From UBA7985 sp049612785 (lineage in GTDB: Bacteria; Pseudomonadota; Alphaproteobacteria; UBA7985), in NCBI GenBank assembly GCA_049612785.1, contig JBMZBW010000064.1:1-14547 (forward strand): 14,547 nucleotides of DNA, given 5' to 3'. Below are positions 1 to 7,817 of the stretch, in pieces; position 1 is the first letter of the stretch, and each line of letters begins with the position of its first letter. Position numbers and translations under genes: made by a program. The notes beneath the pieces were generated by a model, which was given only the letters and a program-made list of their open reading frames with translations, made no database searches and was not told the origin of the DNA.

Positions 1-177
1 TTTACATGCCCCGAGACAAACTGGTCTAAAGCGAGCGGAATGGCTGCTTTGTTCTAGCTCTCCGCTTTACCGATGGTTCACGCGGTGTGCAAAGACTTTG
101 CTGCAAAAAAAGGCAGATGAGAAAGGCCTTTGAGTCAAACGCATGGATCACCCGCATATTGGTGCATATCGTTTTAT

Positions 178-211
178 CACCTGCCTAAAAAATAGGCTCA
201 GGTGTGTTTTT
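178..211 (+). terminator. Probable Rho-independent terminator
   Basis: CACCT (178-182) and GCCTA (183-187) pair with TAGGC (193-197) and AGGTG (200-204). This gives a 10-pair stem with a 2-base bulge (TC, 198-199) and an AAAAA loop, followed by TGTTTTT (205-211). The U-tract lies on the + strand side, so it would end a transcript coming from the left of the window. No gene belonging to that transcript is visible here. Confidence 0.7.
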
Positions 212-310
212 GCGTGGAAATCGAATCGCTCCCGCTCACAAGGCGGCTGAGAGGGGCTTTGGCCGTGTTTTCCGCATGGGTGCTTCAGCGCAGGGCGCGC
301 GCAGGAAATG

Positions 311-339
311 TTGACCACCAAGTTGGTTTGACGTACTCA
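311..339 (+). promoter_or_regulatory. Candidate promoter of tRNA-His
   Basis: TTGACC (311-316) is a good -35 match. Seventeen bases later comes TACTCA (334-339), a poor -10 match. Transcription would start around 345-347, just before the G-1 of the tRNA at 352. The assignment rests on the -35 and the position; the -10 alone would not support it. Confidence 0.4.
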
Positions 340-352
340 AGCCTTCTTGACG

Positions 353-429
353 GCGACTGTAGCTCAGTTGGTTAGAGCACCGGTTTGTGGTACCGGGGGT
401 CGTGGGTTCGAACCCCATCAGTCGCCCCA
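353..429 (+). tRNA. tRNA-His (GTG anticodon), CCA encoded
   Basis: The cloverleaf can be drawn completely. The acceptor GCGACTG (353-359) pairs with CAGTCGC (419-425). The D-stem is GCTC/GAGC. The anticodon stem CCGGT/ACCGG encloses the anticodon GTG at 387-389. The variable loop is GGGTC. The T-arm is GTGGG/CCCAT with loop TTCGAAC. CCA is encoded at 427-429. A G at 352 sits opposite the discriminator C at 426, so the G-1:C73 pair that is the main identity element for ordinary histidyl-tRNA synthetase is encoded in the gene. Mature tRNA would therefore start at 352. No terminator is seen between the tRNA and the methyltransferase gene that starts 24 bases later. Confidence 0.97.
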
Positions 430-452
430 CCTTTCCGGGATGAGCCAAGCCC

Positions 453-1109
453 GTGAGTACTGAAAAACACCCCCCCTTTGCTCTGACTGCCTCGCGCCGT
501 GATATGCTTGCGTTCATCACGCGCTATGAGCTGTTCAAGCTGATCGCTGACAGGCCCGGTGTCATCCTCGAACTGGGAGTGCAGCACGGCCAAGGGGTCA
601 TGTCGTTTGCCCATATTATCTCGAATCTCGAACCCAACCATGTGGCGCGTCGCATCTATGGCTTTGATACCTTCGAGGGCTTTCCGCAGGTCGATCCGGT
701 GGATCAGGCTTTGGGTGCTCGCAATGTAAAACCGGGCAAGCTGCGTGGTGATCTGGACCGTCTGCGCGCGTCCATCGCGGCCCACGACTCAGACCGCTTT
801 CTGGGGCAGGTGCCGCGGGTGGAACTGGTGGTCGGGGACGTCGAAGAAACGCTCCCGGCTTTCATTGAGGCCAATCCGCAGTTGATGATCGCCATGGTGT
901 ACGTGGATCTGTGCCTCTATCGACCAACGAAGGCAGCGCTGGAAGCAATCTGGCCGCTCATGCCAAAGGGATCTGTCATGGCTTTTGACCAACTGGCCTT
1001 TCCCGAATTTCCCGGGGAAACAAGGGCGGCGCTGGACGTGATTGGAGCCGACGCTCTCGACCTTCGGCGATTCAATTTTGAGTCTCAGGTGTCTTATCTT
1101 GTGAGGTGA
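453..1109 (+). CDS. TylF/MycF-like class I SAM-dependent methyltransferase
   Basis: A 218-residue protein with a class I methyltransferase fold. Motif I is ELGVQHGQG (40-48). FDTFEGFP (71-78) marks the acidic end of the second strand, GDVEETLP begins at 128, VDLCLYRPTKAAL starts at 151 and FDQ..FPEFPGET ends near 190. This motif order matches the TylF/MycF family (PF05711), whose founding members O-methylate sugars of macrolides. Many other members act on unknown substrates. The second carboxylate of the usual DxD is Cys154 and the second of the usual DD is Gln180, so the metal site of MycF is not fully kept. The GTG start at 453 is preceded by a weak GGGA (437-440). The first Met lies at residue 18 with no better ribosome site, and the segment before it fits the family's N-terminus. 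Soluble; substrate unknown. It stands alone between tRNA-His and uvrA, so neighbours give no clue to its pathway. Confidence 0.85.
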   Translation: MSTEKHPPFALTASRRDMLAFITRYELFKLIADRPGVILELGVQHGQGVMSFAHIISNLEPNHVARRIYGFDTFEGFPQVDPVDQALGARNVKPGKLRGDLDRLRASIAAHDSDRFLGQVPRVELVVGDVEETLPAFIEANPQLMIAMVYVDLCLYRPTKAALEAIWPLMPKGSVMAFDQLAFPEFPGETRAALDVIGADALDLRRFNFESQVSYLVR

Positions 1110-1110
1110 G

Positions 1111-1256
1111 GTTTGGGGGCTGGTCGGGTGGCTTGGTGGCGCGTCACGTTCTCAGCCGCTTCGCGGCTTTCGAACGTGCCACGCGCAAGTTGATCGGCGA
1201 CCCTGTCGCCGGTCGGCTATCGCCTCCGTCTTTACCCCCAAACACGCTAAGCCCCC
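1111..1256. repeat. Nested inverted-repeat element (structured intergenic DNA)
   Basis: Nine bases, GTTTGGGGG (1111-1119), are repeated inverted as CCCCCAAAC (1235-1243). An alternative outer arm, GGGGGCT (1115-1121), matches AGCCCCC (1250-1256). Inside lie two hairpins. The long one has a 19-pair discontinuous stem: GCGCGT 1139-1144 with ACGCGC 1181-1186, CACGTTC 1145-1151 with GAACGTG 1172-1178, and AGCCGC 1154-1159 with GCGGCT 1163-1168, around a TTC loop. The short one pairs GATCGGCGA (1192-1200) with TCGCCGGTC (1206-1214). A third, small hairpin, CCGCC/GGCGG (1269-1284), lies beside the uvrA stop. The element sits between two convergent genes. It has no U-tract, so it is not a standard terminator. 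It could be a REP- or MITE-like dispersed repeat, an RNA, or a bidirectional termination or processing structure. Confidence 0.65.
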
Positions 1257-1298
1257 TCTCATCTGCTGCCGCCGCATGTGGCGGAAACCACCCATGGG

Positions 1299-4160
1299 CT
1301 AGTTTCGAGACAGAGCCGGGCGCAGGTAACGACCCGTGTGGCCTTCATCGCCTTCGGCCACGGTTTCTGGCGTGCCTTGAGCAACGATTCGTCCACCGCC
1401 CGAGCCCCCTTCGGGGCCAATATCGATGATCCAGTCTGCGGTTTTGATGACTTCGAGGTTGTGCTCAATAATGATGACAGTGTTCCCCTGATCCGTCAGT
1501 CGATGCAGCACCTCCAGCAGCTTGGATACATCGTGGAAATGCAGCCCCGTCGTTGGCTCATCGAGGATGTAGACTGTCTTGCCTGTCGACCGCTTGGATA
1601 GCTCCTTGGACAGTTTGACCCGCTGGGCCTCACCGCCAGAAAGCGTTGTTGCTGATTGCCCGACGCGCACGTAGGTCAGGCCCACCTCAGCCAGCATTTC
1701 CATTTTGTTGCGGATAGACGGCACGGCCTTGAAGAACTCCACGGCCTCTTCCACCGTCATGTCCAGCACGTCTGCGATCGATTTATCCTTAAAGCGCACT
1801 TCCAGCGTTTCGCGGTTGTAGCGCTTGCCCTTGCAGACGTCACACTGCACGTAGACATCCGGCAGGAAGTGCATCTCGATCTTGATCATGCCGTCGCCCT
1901 GGCAGGCTTCACAGCGACCGCCTTTGACGTTGAAGGAGAACCGGCCTGGCTTGTATCCGCGCGCCTGAGATTCCGGCAAACCGGCAAACCAGTCACGGAT
2001 TGGGCCGAAAGCGCCCGTATAGGTCGCGGGATTGGAGCGAGGTGTGCGGCCAATGGGGGACTGGTCAATGACGATGATTTTGTCGACCTGTTCCATCCCC
2101 TTGATGGCCGTATGCGCACCAGGTGTATCGCGCGAGCCGTGAAGATGCCGCGCCAAAGCCTTGTGAAGCGTCTCCAGCGTCAGCGTAGATTTGCCCGAGC
2201 CGGAAACACCGGTGACACAGGTCATGATGCCCATGGGGAAATCGACCGAAATGTCATCGAGGTTGTTGGCGCTGGCGCCTTCAATCCGGATGGCCTTGCC
2301 ATTCCGCTTGCGGCGCTGGACGGGAACTTCGATTTTGCGCTTGCCGGAGAGGTATTGTCCGGTGACGGACTCCTTGGATTTCTGGACTTGCGTCGGCGTC
2401 CCTTCGGCGACAACCGTACCGCCGTGGACACCCGCACCCGGACCCATATCGACCAAATAATCTGCGGCGCGGATGGCGTCTTCGTCGTGTTCGACCACCA
2501 GCACGGTGTTTCCCAGATCACGCAGACGGGTCAGGGTTTCGAGCAGGCGGTCATTGTCGCGCTGGTGCAGGCCAATCGAGGGCTCGTCCAGTACGTAAAG
2601 AACCCCGGTCAGGCCTGAGCCAATCTGAGAAGCAAGCCGGATCCGCTGGCTCTCGCCCCCGGAGAGCGTGGCTGAGCCGCGGGAAAGCGTCAAATAGGAC
2701 AGGCCGACATTGTTCAGGAACCCCAGCCGCTCCTGGATTTCTTTCAGGATCCGCGCTGCGATTTCGCTCTGCTTCGACGTAAGACGCTCGGGCAGGGACT
2801 GGAACCACGCATTAGCCTCGCCAATCGACATCTCACTCACGCGACCAATATGCAGGTCATCGATTTTGACGACCAGCGCTTCTTCCTTGAGCCGGTAACC
2901 CTCGCAGGATGAGCAAGGACGACGGTTCTGGTACTTGCCCAGCTCTTCGCGCACCCAATCGCTGTCGGTTTCGCGGTACCGACGGTCCATGTTGTTGATC
3001 AGACCTTCGAACGGTCGCGTGGTGCGATAAGCCCGAGTGCCGTCGTCGTAAATCATGGTGATGGCGTCCTTGCCGGAGCCATAGAGGATGATATCGCGCT
3101 CTTTGGATTTCAGTTCGTCAAAGGGTGTATCAAGGTCGAAACCGTAGTGAGCGCTGATCGCATCAAGCGTCTGCATGTAATACTTCGAGGATGAGTTGGC
3201 CCACGGTGCCAGCGCCCCTTCGCGAAGGCTCAAACCTTTGGTCGGCACCACAAGATCAGGATCGAAGAACAACTGATGCCCTAAGCCATCACAGGACGGG
3301 CAGGCTCCAAAAGGGTTGTTGAAGGAGAACAGCCGAGGCTCAATCTCATCAATCGTGAAACCGCTGACGGGGCAGGCGAATTTTGCGGAAAAGGTCGTGC
3401 GCTCTTCGGTCTTGGCGTCTTCGACAATCACCAGCCCGTCGGCGAGTTCGAGTGCTGTCTCAAAGCTGTCCGCAAGCCGCTGCTCCATGCCTTCTTTGAG
3501 TACCACACGGTCGACCACGACTTCGATGGTGTGCTTGTACTTTTTGTCGAGCACAGGGGCTTCTTCGATGAGGTACATGACATCATCAATCTTCACCCGC
3601 TGGAAGCCGCGCTTTTGCAGCTCGGCGAGTTCCTTGCGATACTCGCCTTTGCGACCCCGAACGATGGGTGCGAGCAGGTAAAGGCGCGTTCCTTCGCCCA
3701 TGGCAATGGTTCGGTCGACCATTTGGGAAACGGTCTGGCTTTCAATCGGCAGGCCCGTTGCCGGTGAATAAGGAATGCCAACCCGCGCAAACAGCAGGCG
3801 CAGGTAGTCGTAAATTTCCGTAACGGTTCCAACGGTCGAGCGCGGGTTCTTTGACGTGGTTTTTTGCTCAATCGAGATCGCGGGCGACAGCCCTTCGATG
3901 CTGTCCACGTCCGGCTTTTCCATCAGCTCCAGAAACTGCCGCGCGTAGGCAGACAGACTCTCGACATAGCGCCGCTGGCCTTCGGCATAAATTGTGTCGA
4001 AGGCCAGGGATGACTTGCCCGAGCCGGACAGCCCGGTAATCACCACAAGCTGATTGCGCGGCAGGTCAATATTGACGCTGCGCAAGTTATGTTCACGCGC
4101 ACCACGAACCGAGATGTAGGGACTTTCGTGCGCTGCGAAGCCAGTTTTCTTTGAAGCCAT
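1299..4160 (-). CDS. uvrA: Excinuclease ABC subunit A
   Basis: UvrA is the damage-sensing ATPase of nucleotide excision repair; as a dimer it finds distorted DNA and loads UvrB. The 953-residue protein has the full family length. First ATPase: Walker A GLSGSGKSS (43-51), signature LSGGESQR (499-506), Walker B LYVLDEPS. Second ATPase: GVSGSGKST (651-659), signature LSGGEAQR (840-847), YILDEPT. Zinc modules are seen at C416/C419 and at C750/C753 with C773/C776. The first zinc module has C263, C287 and C290, but Ser266 replaces the fourth Cys. ATG at 4160 is favoured by the family N-terminus; upstream there is only a weak GGAAC (12 bases). The promoter should lie in the 187-base gap before it, where no perfect GTTC-N7-GTTC box occurs; the closest is GTTC-N7-CGTC starting near 4173. 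Confidence 0.98.
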   Translation of the reverse strand: MASKKTGFAAHESPYISVRGAREHNLRSVNIDLPRNQLVVITGLSGSGKSSLAFDTIYAEGQRRYVESLSAYARQFLELMEKPDVDSIEGLSPAISIEQKTTSKNPRSTVGTVTEIYDYLRLLFARVGIPYSPATGLPIESQTVSQMVDRTIAMGEGTRLYLLAPIVRGRKGEYRKELAELQKRGFQRVKIDDVMYLIEEAPVLDKKYKHTIEVVVDRVVLKEGMEQRLADSFETALELADGLVIVEDAKTEERTTFSAKFACPVSGFTIDEIEPRLFSFNNPFGACPSCDGLGHQLFFDPDLVVPTKGLSLREGALAPWANSSSKYYMQTLDAISAHYGFDLDTPFDELKSKERDIILYGSGKDAITMIYDDGTRAYRTTRPFEGLINNMDRRYRETDSDWVREELGKYQNRRPCSSCEGYRLKEEALVVKIDDLHIGRVSEMSIGEANAWFQSLPERLTSKQSEIAARILKEIQERLGFLNNVGLSYLTLSRGSATLSGGESQRIRLASQIGSGLTGVLYVLDEPSIGLHQRDNDRLLETLTRLRDLGNTVLVVEHDEDAIRAADYLVDMGPGAGVHGGTVVAEGTPTQVQKSKESVTGQYLSGKRKIEVPVQRRKRNGKAIRIEGASANNLDDISVDFPMGIMTCVTGVSGSGKSTLTLETLHKALARHLHGSRDTPGAHTAIKGMEQVDKIIVIDQSPIGRTPRSNPATYTGAFGPIRDWFAGLPESQARGYKPGRFSFNVKGGRCEACQGDGMIKIEMHFLPDVYVQCDVCKGKRYNRETLEVRFKDKSIADVLDMTVEEAVEFFKAVPSIRNKMEMLAEVGLTYVRVGQSATTLSGGEAQRVKLSKELSKRSTGKTVYILDEPTTGLHFHDVSKLLEVLHRLTDQGNTVIIIEHNLEVIKTADWIIDIGPEGGSGGGRIVAQGTPETVAEGDEGHTGRYLRPALSRN

Positions 4161-4347
4161 GCCGGGAAATTAGTTCCAGAAACCGTCGGATTGACCCGAG
4201 ACAATAGGGCGTTTCCTGTCCCGCGCCAGAGGCCGCGACAGCATTTCTGGGGTTAATCGTGTGAACCTTGGCGTGTCAGGGGAAACCGTGCCGAGAATGC
4301 CACTAGACCTTTTATCGGTTGCAGCTTTTCTGACACAGTATCGGGGC

Positions 4348-4842
4348 CTAGCGGGGGTAGCGGATCTTCAGCGCCTTGAGCACCATTTCCGGAACGAAGT
4401 CCGACACATCGCCGCCGAGAGAGGCGATTTCCTTGACCAGCGACGATGCAATGAACTGCTGGCTCTCAGATGCCGTCAGGAACACCGTCTCGACCTTGGG
4501 GTTCAGGTGCTTGTTCATGGTCGCAAGCTGGAACTCATACTCAAAGTCAGACACGGCGCGCAGACCACGGATCACCAGACTGGCCCCAACTTCATCGGCG
4601 AAATGCATCAGCAGTGAGCCGAAAGACCTGACCTCCACCGTACAGTCCCCAAAGTCGTTTTCTGCCACCAGATCCTGCAGCAACTGAACGCGCTCAGGCG
4701 GGGTGAAGGCCGGATTCTTACCCGGACTATTGGCCACGGCAATGATCAGGTGATCGACCACGTGCGTGGCACGCTGCATGATATCCAAGTGACCATTGGT
4801 TACGGGGTCAAAAGTGCCGGGATAGAGTCCTATGCGCCTCAT
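4348..4842 (-). CDS. coaD: Pantetheine-phosphate adenylyltransferase
   Basis: CoaD transfers AMP from ATP to 4'-phosphopantetheine, giving dephospho-CoA, the next-to-last step of coenzyme A synthesis in the cytoplasm. The 164-residue length is typical. It opens with GLYPGTFDPVTNGHLD, which carries the nucleotidyltransferase T-x-G-H signature (T15-H18). It also has the family segments RGLRAVSDFEYEFQLA and FIASSLVKEIA, the second corresponding to the ISSS ATP-binding motif. The ATG lies 5 bases after the gyrA stop. Its ribosome site GAGGAA is inside the last codons of gyrA, eight bases from the start, so the two are probably translated in a coupled manner. The gyrA-coaD pairing is common in alphaproteobacteria. 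Nothing odd is seen in the protein. Confidence 0.97.
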   Translation of the reverse strand: MRRIGLYPGTFDPVTNGHLDIMQRATHVVDHLIIAVANSPGKNPAFTPPERVQLLQDLVAENDFGDCTVEVRSFGSLLMHFADEVGASLVIRGLRAVSDFEYEFQLATMNKHLNPKVETVFLTASESQQFIASSLVKEIASLGGDVSDFVPEMVLKALKIRYPR

Positions 4843-4847
4843 GCAGC

Positions 4848-7655
4848 TTATTCCTCGGTTGCATCATCCGCCACGTCTGCGGCGTCACCGTCGTCTTCCT
4901 CTGAAGAACCCGGATCGTCAAGTCGAGCAACCGACACGATCTGTTCTCCATCCGCCACGCGGAACACGTAAACCCCGCGGGTCGAGCGTCCAGCGATGCG
5001 GATTTCGTCAACCGAGGTCCGGATCAGCGTCCCACCGTTGGTAACCAGCATGAGCTGATCGCCATCCTGCACAGGGAAACTGGCGGCGACAAAGGCTGTT
5101 TCCTTACCGGAACGGCCCAGATCGATGGCGGCCACGCCCTGATTGCCTCGGCCCATGGTGCGGTACTCGTAAGCGCTGGTCCGCTTGCCCAAGCCATCCT
5201 CGGAGAGCGTCAAGATGAACTGTTCCGCTGCGGCGAGTTGGGTCAGGCGTTCTTGTGACAGACCGCCACCGCCGACCTCAGGCCCGCTCGCGCCCTCTTC
5301 CTCTGCCCTGCGCATCGCGTTGGCATGACGGACATAGGCGTCGCGCTCGTCTGCGGTTGCGGATACATGGTTGAGGATGGCCATGGAAATCACCCGGTCG
5401 CCACTGGCCAGATTCATGCCCCGGACACCGGTGGAATCGCGGCCAACAAAGACGCGAACATCCGTGACGGGGAAGCGGATCGCCTTACCCCCGCGCGCTG
5501 ACAGCAGGACATCCTGATTTTCAGTACAGATGGCAACGTTGACCAGGCTGTCGCCTTCATCCAGTTTCATGGCGATTTTGCCGTTTGCCTTGACCGAAAC
5601 GAAGTCGCTCAGTCGGTTCCGGCGGATGCCACCGCTGGCGGTCGAGAACATAACGAACTGATCGTCGGCCTGATCCTCATCTTCAGGCAAGGGCAGGAAG
5701 GCTGTAATCGTTTCACCCTGCTCAAGCGGCAGAATGTTCACCATGGCCTTTCCGCGCGCCTGTGGCGTGCCTTCCGGCAAACGCCAGACCTTGAGTTTGT
5801 AAACCATGCCTCGGGACGAGAAGAACAGCACTGGCGTATGGGTGTTACAAACCATGACGTTCGCGACGAAATCTTCATCACGCGTGGACATGCCAGAGCG
5901 ACCTTTACCGCCCCGGCGCTGCGCACGGTAAGTGTCCAGCGCCACGCGCTTCACGTAACCACCGTGGCTGACCGTTACCACCATATCTTCGCGCGGGATC
6001 AGGTCTTCGATGTCGTAGTCGGCTTCGTAGTTCTCGATGGAGGTGCGGCGGTCATCGCCAAATTCTTCGGCAACGGCCAGCAGCTCGCTGCGGACCAGGC
6101 TCATCCGCAAATCCCGATTGGACAGGATTTCGAGATATTCCTTGATCTTCGCGGCCAGTTCTTCGAGTTCGGAAGCGATCTTGTCGCGCTCCAGACCGGT
6201 CAGTCGGGACAGCTGCAAGGCCAGAATACCGCGCGCTTGTTCTTCAGACAGCTTGTAGGTGCCGTCTTCGGACACACCGCGACCCGGCTCGTCGAGCAGT
6301 TCGATCAGCGGACGGATATCTTCGGCGGGCCAGGCCCGTTCCATCAGCTCAATGCGCGCTGCGGTTGGGTCAGCAGAATGGCGGATCAGGGCGATCACGT
6401 CGTCAATGTTCGCAACAGCCACAGCCAGACCAACAAGGATGTGGGCGCGGTCACGCGCCTTGCCCAACTCGTAGGCCATGCGACGGGTGATGACTTCTTC
6501 GCGGAAATCAACAAAAGCGCTGATGATCTGCTGAAGGTTCAGCATTTCAGGACGACCGCCGTTAATGGCGAGCATGTTGCAGCCAAATGAGCTTTGAAGC
6601 GGTGTATGTTTGAACAGCTGGTTCAGGACCACTTCGGCCTGATGGTCGCGCTTTACTTCAATCACAACCCGCATGCCGTGCCGGTCGGACTCGTCGTTGG
6701 CGCTCGCCACGCCTTCGACGATTTTGTCTTTGGCCAGCTGGACAATGCGCTCAACCAGCCGCGCTTTGTTGACCTGATAGGGCAGTTCCGTCACCACGAT
6801 GGTTTCGCGGTCTTTGCGGTTTTCCTCAATGTGGGTCTTGGCCCGGATGATCACAGACCCGCGGCCTGTGTGATAGGCCGAGCGGATGCCGGATCGTCCC
6901 AAAATCATGGCGCCGGTCGGGAAGTCCGGTCCGGGAATGAGCTCCATCAGCTCGTCGATGGTGATGGACGGATTGTCGATGTAGGCCGCGCACGCGTTGA
7001 TGACTTCGCGCAAATTGTGGGGCGGAATGTTCGTCGCCATACCAACGGCAATACCACCAGCGCCGTTGACCAGTAGGTTGGGGTAGGGCGCGGGCAGAAC
7101 CTGCGGCTCCTGCTTGCTTTCGTCGTAGTTTGGCTGGAAGTCGACCGTGTTCTTGTCGATGTCTTCAAGCAGGCCGGAACCCAGCTTGGACAGACGCGCT
7201 TCGGTGTAGCGATAGGCCGCTGGAGGGTCGCCATCCATGGAGCCAAAGTTACCCTGACCATCGATCAGCATCGCCCGCATGGAAAAGGGTTGAGCCATCC
7301 GCACCATGGCGTCGTAAATCGCGCCGTCGCCGTGCGGGTGATAGCCACCCATAACCTCACCAACCAGGTTCGCGGATTTGCGGTAAGCCCGGTTCCATTC
7401 ATAACCACCAGTTTTGGCGGTGTAGAGGATACGCCGGTGGACGGGTTTCAGACCGTCGCGCACGTCGGGGAGGGCACGGGACACGATGACCGACATGGCG
7501 TAGTCCAGGTAGGACTTGCGCATTTCGGAAACCAGCGAGACCGGTGCGATATCATCGGGCAGGGTGTCTCCGCCAAGCCCGTTTTCACCGCCGTCATTGC
7601 CGCCGTCGGAGGCTTCAGCGCTCTCTGGTGGGAGGTCGTCTTCGTTGTCCGACAC
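4848..7655 (-). CDS. gyrA: DNA gyrase subunit A
   Basis: GyrA cuts and rejoins DNA and wraps it for negative supercoiling, in an A2B2 complex with GyrB. The protein has 935 residues. The breakage-reunion domain carries catalytic Tyr150 (RYTEARL; E. coli Tyr122), so numbering is shifted by 28 because of an acidic N-terminal extension. The GyrA-box QRRGGKG (579-585), needed for wrapping, separates it from the related ParC. A long beta-pinwheel follows, with an insertion around RRAEEEGASGPEVGGGG, and the end is an acidic tail. In the quinolone-determining region the Ser83 equivalent is Gly111 (HPHGDGAIYD), while Asp115 keeps the Asp87 role. The start is GTG at 7655 with GGAG at 7662-7665, six bases away. 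The 162 bases before it carry a candidate promoter and an inverted repeat. Confidence 0.98.
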   Translation of the reverse strand: MSDNEDDLPPESAEASDGGNDGGENGLGGDTLPDDIAPVSLVSEMRKSYLDYAMSVIVSRALPDVRDGLKPVHRRILYTAKTGGYEWNRAYRKSANLVGEVMGGYHPHGDGAIYDAMVRMAQPFSMRAMLIDGQGNFGSMDGDPPAAYRYTEARLSKLGSGLLEDIDKNTVDFQPNYDESKQEPQVLPAPYPNLLVNGAGGIAVGMATNIPPHNLREVINACAAYIDNPSITIDELMELIPGPDFPTGAMILGRSGIRSAYHTGRGSVIIRAKTHIEENRKDRETIVVTELPYQVNKARLVERIVQLAKDKIVEGVASANDESDRHGMRVVIEVKRDHQAEVVLNQLFKHTPLQSSFGCNMLAINGGRPEMLNLQQIISAFVDFREEVITRRMAYELGKARDRAHILVGLAVAVANIDDVIALIRHSADPTAARIELMERAWPAEDIRPLIELLDEPGRGVSEDGTYKLSEEQARGILALQLSRLTGLERDKIASELEELAAKIKEYLEILSNRDLRMSLVRSELLAVAEEFGDDRRTSIENYEADYDIEDLIPREDMVVTVSHGGYVKRVALDTYRAQRRGGKGRSGMSTRDEDFVANVMVCNTHTPVLFFSSRGMVYKLKVWRLPEGTPQARGKAMVNILPLEQGETITAFLPLPEDEDQADDQFVMFSTASGGIRRNRLSDFVSVKANGKIAMKLDEGDSLVNVAICTENQDVLLSARGGKAIRFPVTDVRVFVGRDSTGVRGMNLASGDRVISMAILNHVSATADERDAYVRHANAMRRAEEEGASGPEVGGGGLSQERLTQLAAAEQFILTLSEDGLGKRTSAYEYRTMGRGNQGVAAIDLGRSGKETAFVAASFPVQDGDQLMLVTNGGTLIRTSVDEIRIAGRSTRGVYVFRVADGEQIVSVARLDDPGSSEEDDGDAADVADDATEE

Positions 7656-7661
7656 TATACA

Positions 7662-7665
7662 CTCC
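7662..7665 (-). promoter_or_regulatory. Ribosome binding site fixing the gyrA GTG start
   Basis: GGAG on the minus strand, six bases before the GTG at 7655-7653. It supports this GTG over a later start and so the 28-residue acidic extension relative to E. coli GyrA. Confidence 0.6.
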
Positions 7666-7732
7666 GGGTCGTGATCCGGGGACGTCTGCCGCCCCGTTTT
7701 GATGCCGGACTGAAGCTCACAGAAGTGGGGTC

Positions 7733-7756
7733 AGGCGGCTTTGATTAGAACCGCCT
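7733..7756. promoter_or_regulatory. Inverted repeat in the gyrA leader/promoter region
   Basis: AGGCGG (7733-7738) and CCGCCT (7751-7756) are perfect inverted repeats separated by 12 bases. They lie just downstream of the candidate gyrA -10. With no U-tract on either strand this is unlikely to be a terminator for ssb. An operator or a 5' RNA hairpin on the gyrA transcript are the simplest readings. Confidence 0.35.
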
Positions 7757-7757
7757 C

Positions 7758-7786
7758 ACACTAGGAAATTATGCGTCGTGAAGCAA
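7758..7786 (-). promoter_or_regulatory. Candidate gyrA promoter
   Basis: On the minus strand, TTGCTT (7786-7781) is followed after 17 bases by TAGTGT (7763-7758). The -35 is fair and the -10 weak. The start would fall near 7751, inside the inverted repeat, giving a leader of about 95 bases to the GTG. gyrA may equally be read through from ssb, since no clear terminator follows ssb. Confidence 0.3.
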
Positions 7787-7817
7787 GGGAAACCACCCCT
7801 GCGCGCTTGGGAATAAC

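Larger units (their letters stand above)
1..351. other. Gene-free left edge
   Basis: No convincing coding region lies here. In the third frame the first bases could be the tail of a + strand gene ending ..MPRDKLV with TAA at 27-29, but eight residues are too few to call. Bases 178-211 hold a terminator-like hairpin and 311-339 a candidate promoter for the tRNA; both are listed separately. A weaker inverted repeat (AGCGGA at 34-39, TCCGCT at 61-66) has a 21-base loop and was not called. Base composition is A/T-richer than in the neighbouring genes, as expected for intergenic DNA. Confidence 0.6.

Noticed and set aside
1139..1186. Rho-independent terminator for the methyltransferase or uvrA
   Set aside because: The stem is strong but no U-tract follows on either strand, so it is listed as part of a structured element instead.
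400..1300. Integration at tRNA-His (genomic island boundary)
   Set aside because: No copy of the tRNA 3' end was found downstream and no integrase is present; the methyltransferase composition does not stand out.
1106..1429. Small + strand frame overlapping the methyltransferase stop
   Set aside because: It runs through the inverted-repeat element and into the uvrA end; Pro/Ser/Arg-rich translation without any motif.
1656..2618. Long open frame on the + strand opposite uvrA (320 codons)
   Set aside because: It lies wholly antisense to uvrA, whose protein is unmistakable over its full length; the frame is a codon-bias shadow.
4161..4347. SOS box or terminator in the coaD-uvrA gap
   Set aside because: Only an imperfect GTTC-N7-CGTC and a 5-base CCAGA/TCTGG repeat with a long loop were found.
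5838..6590. Open frame of 250 codons on the + strand opposite gyrA
   Set aside because: Antisense to conserved GyrA sequence; its translation shows no recognisable motif.
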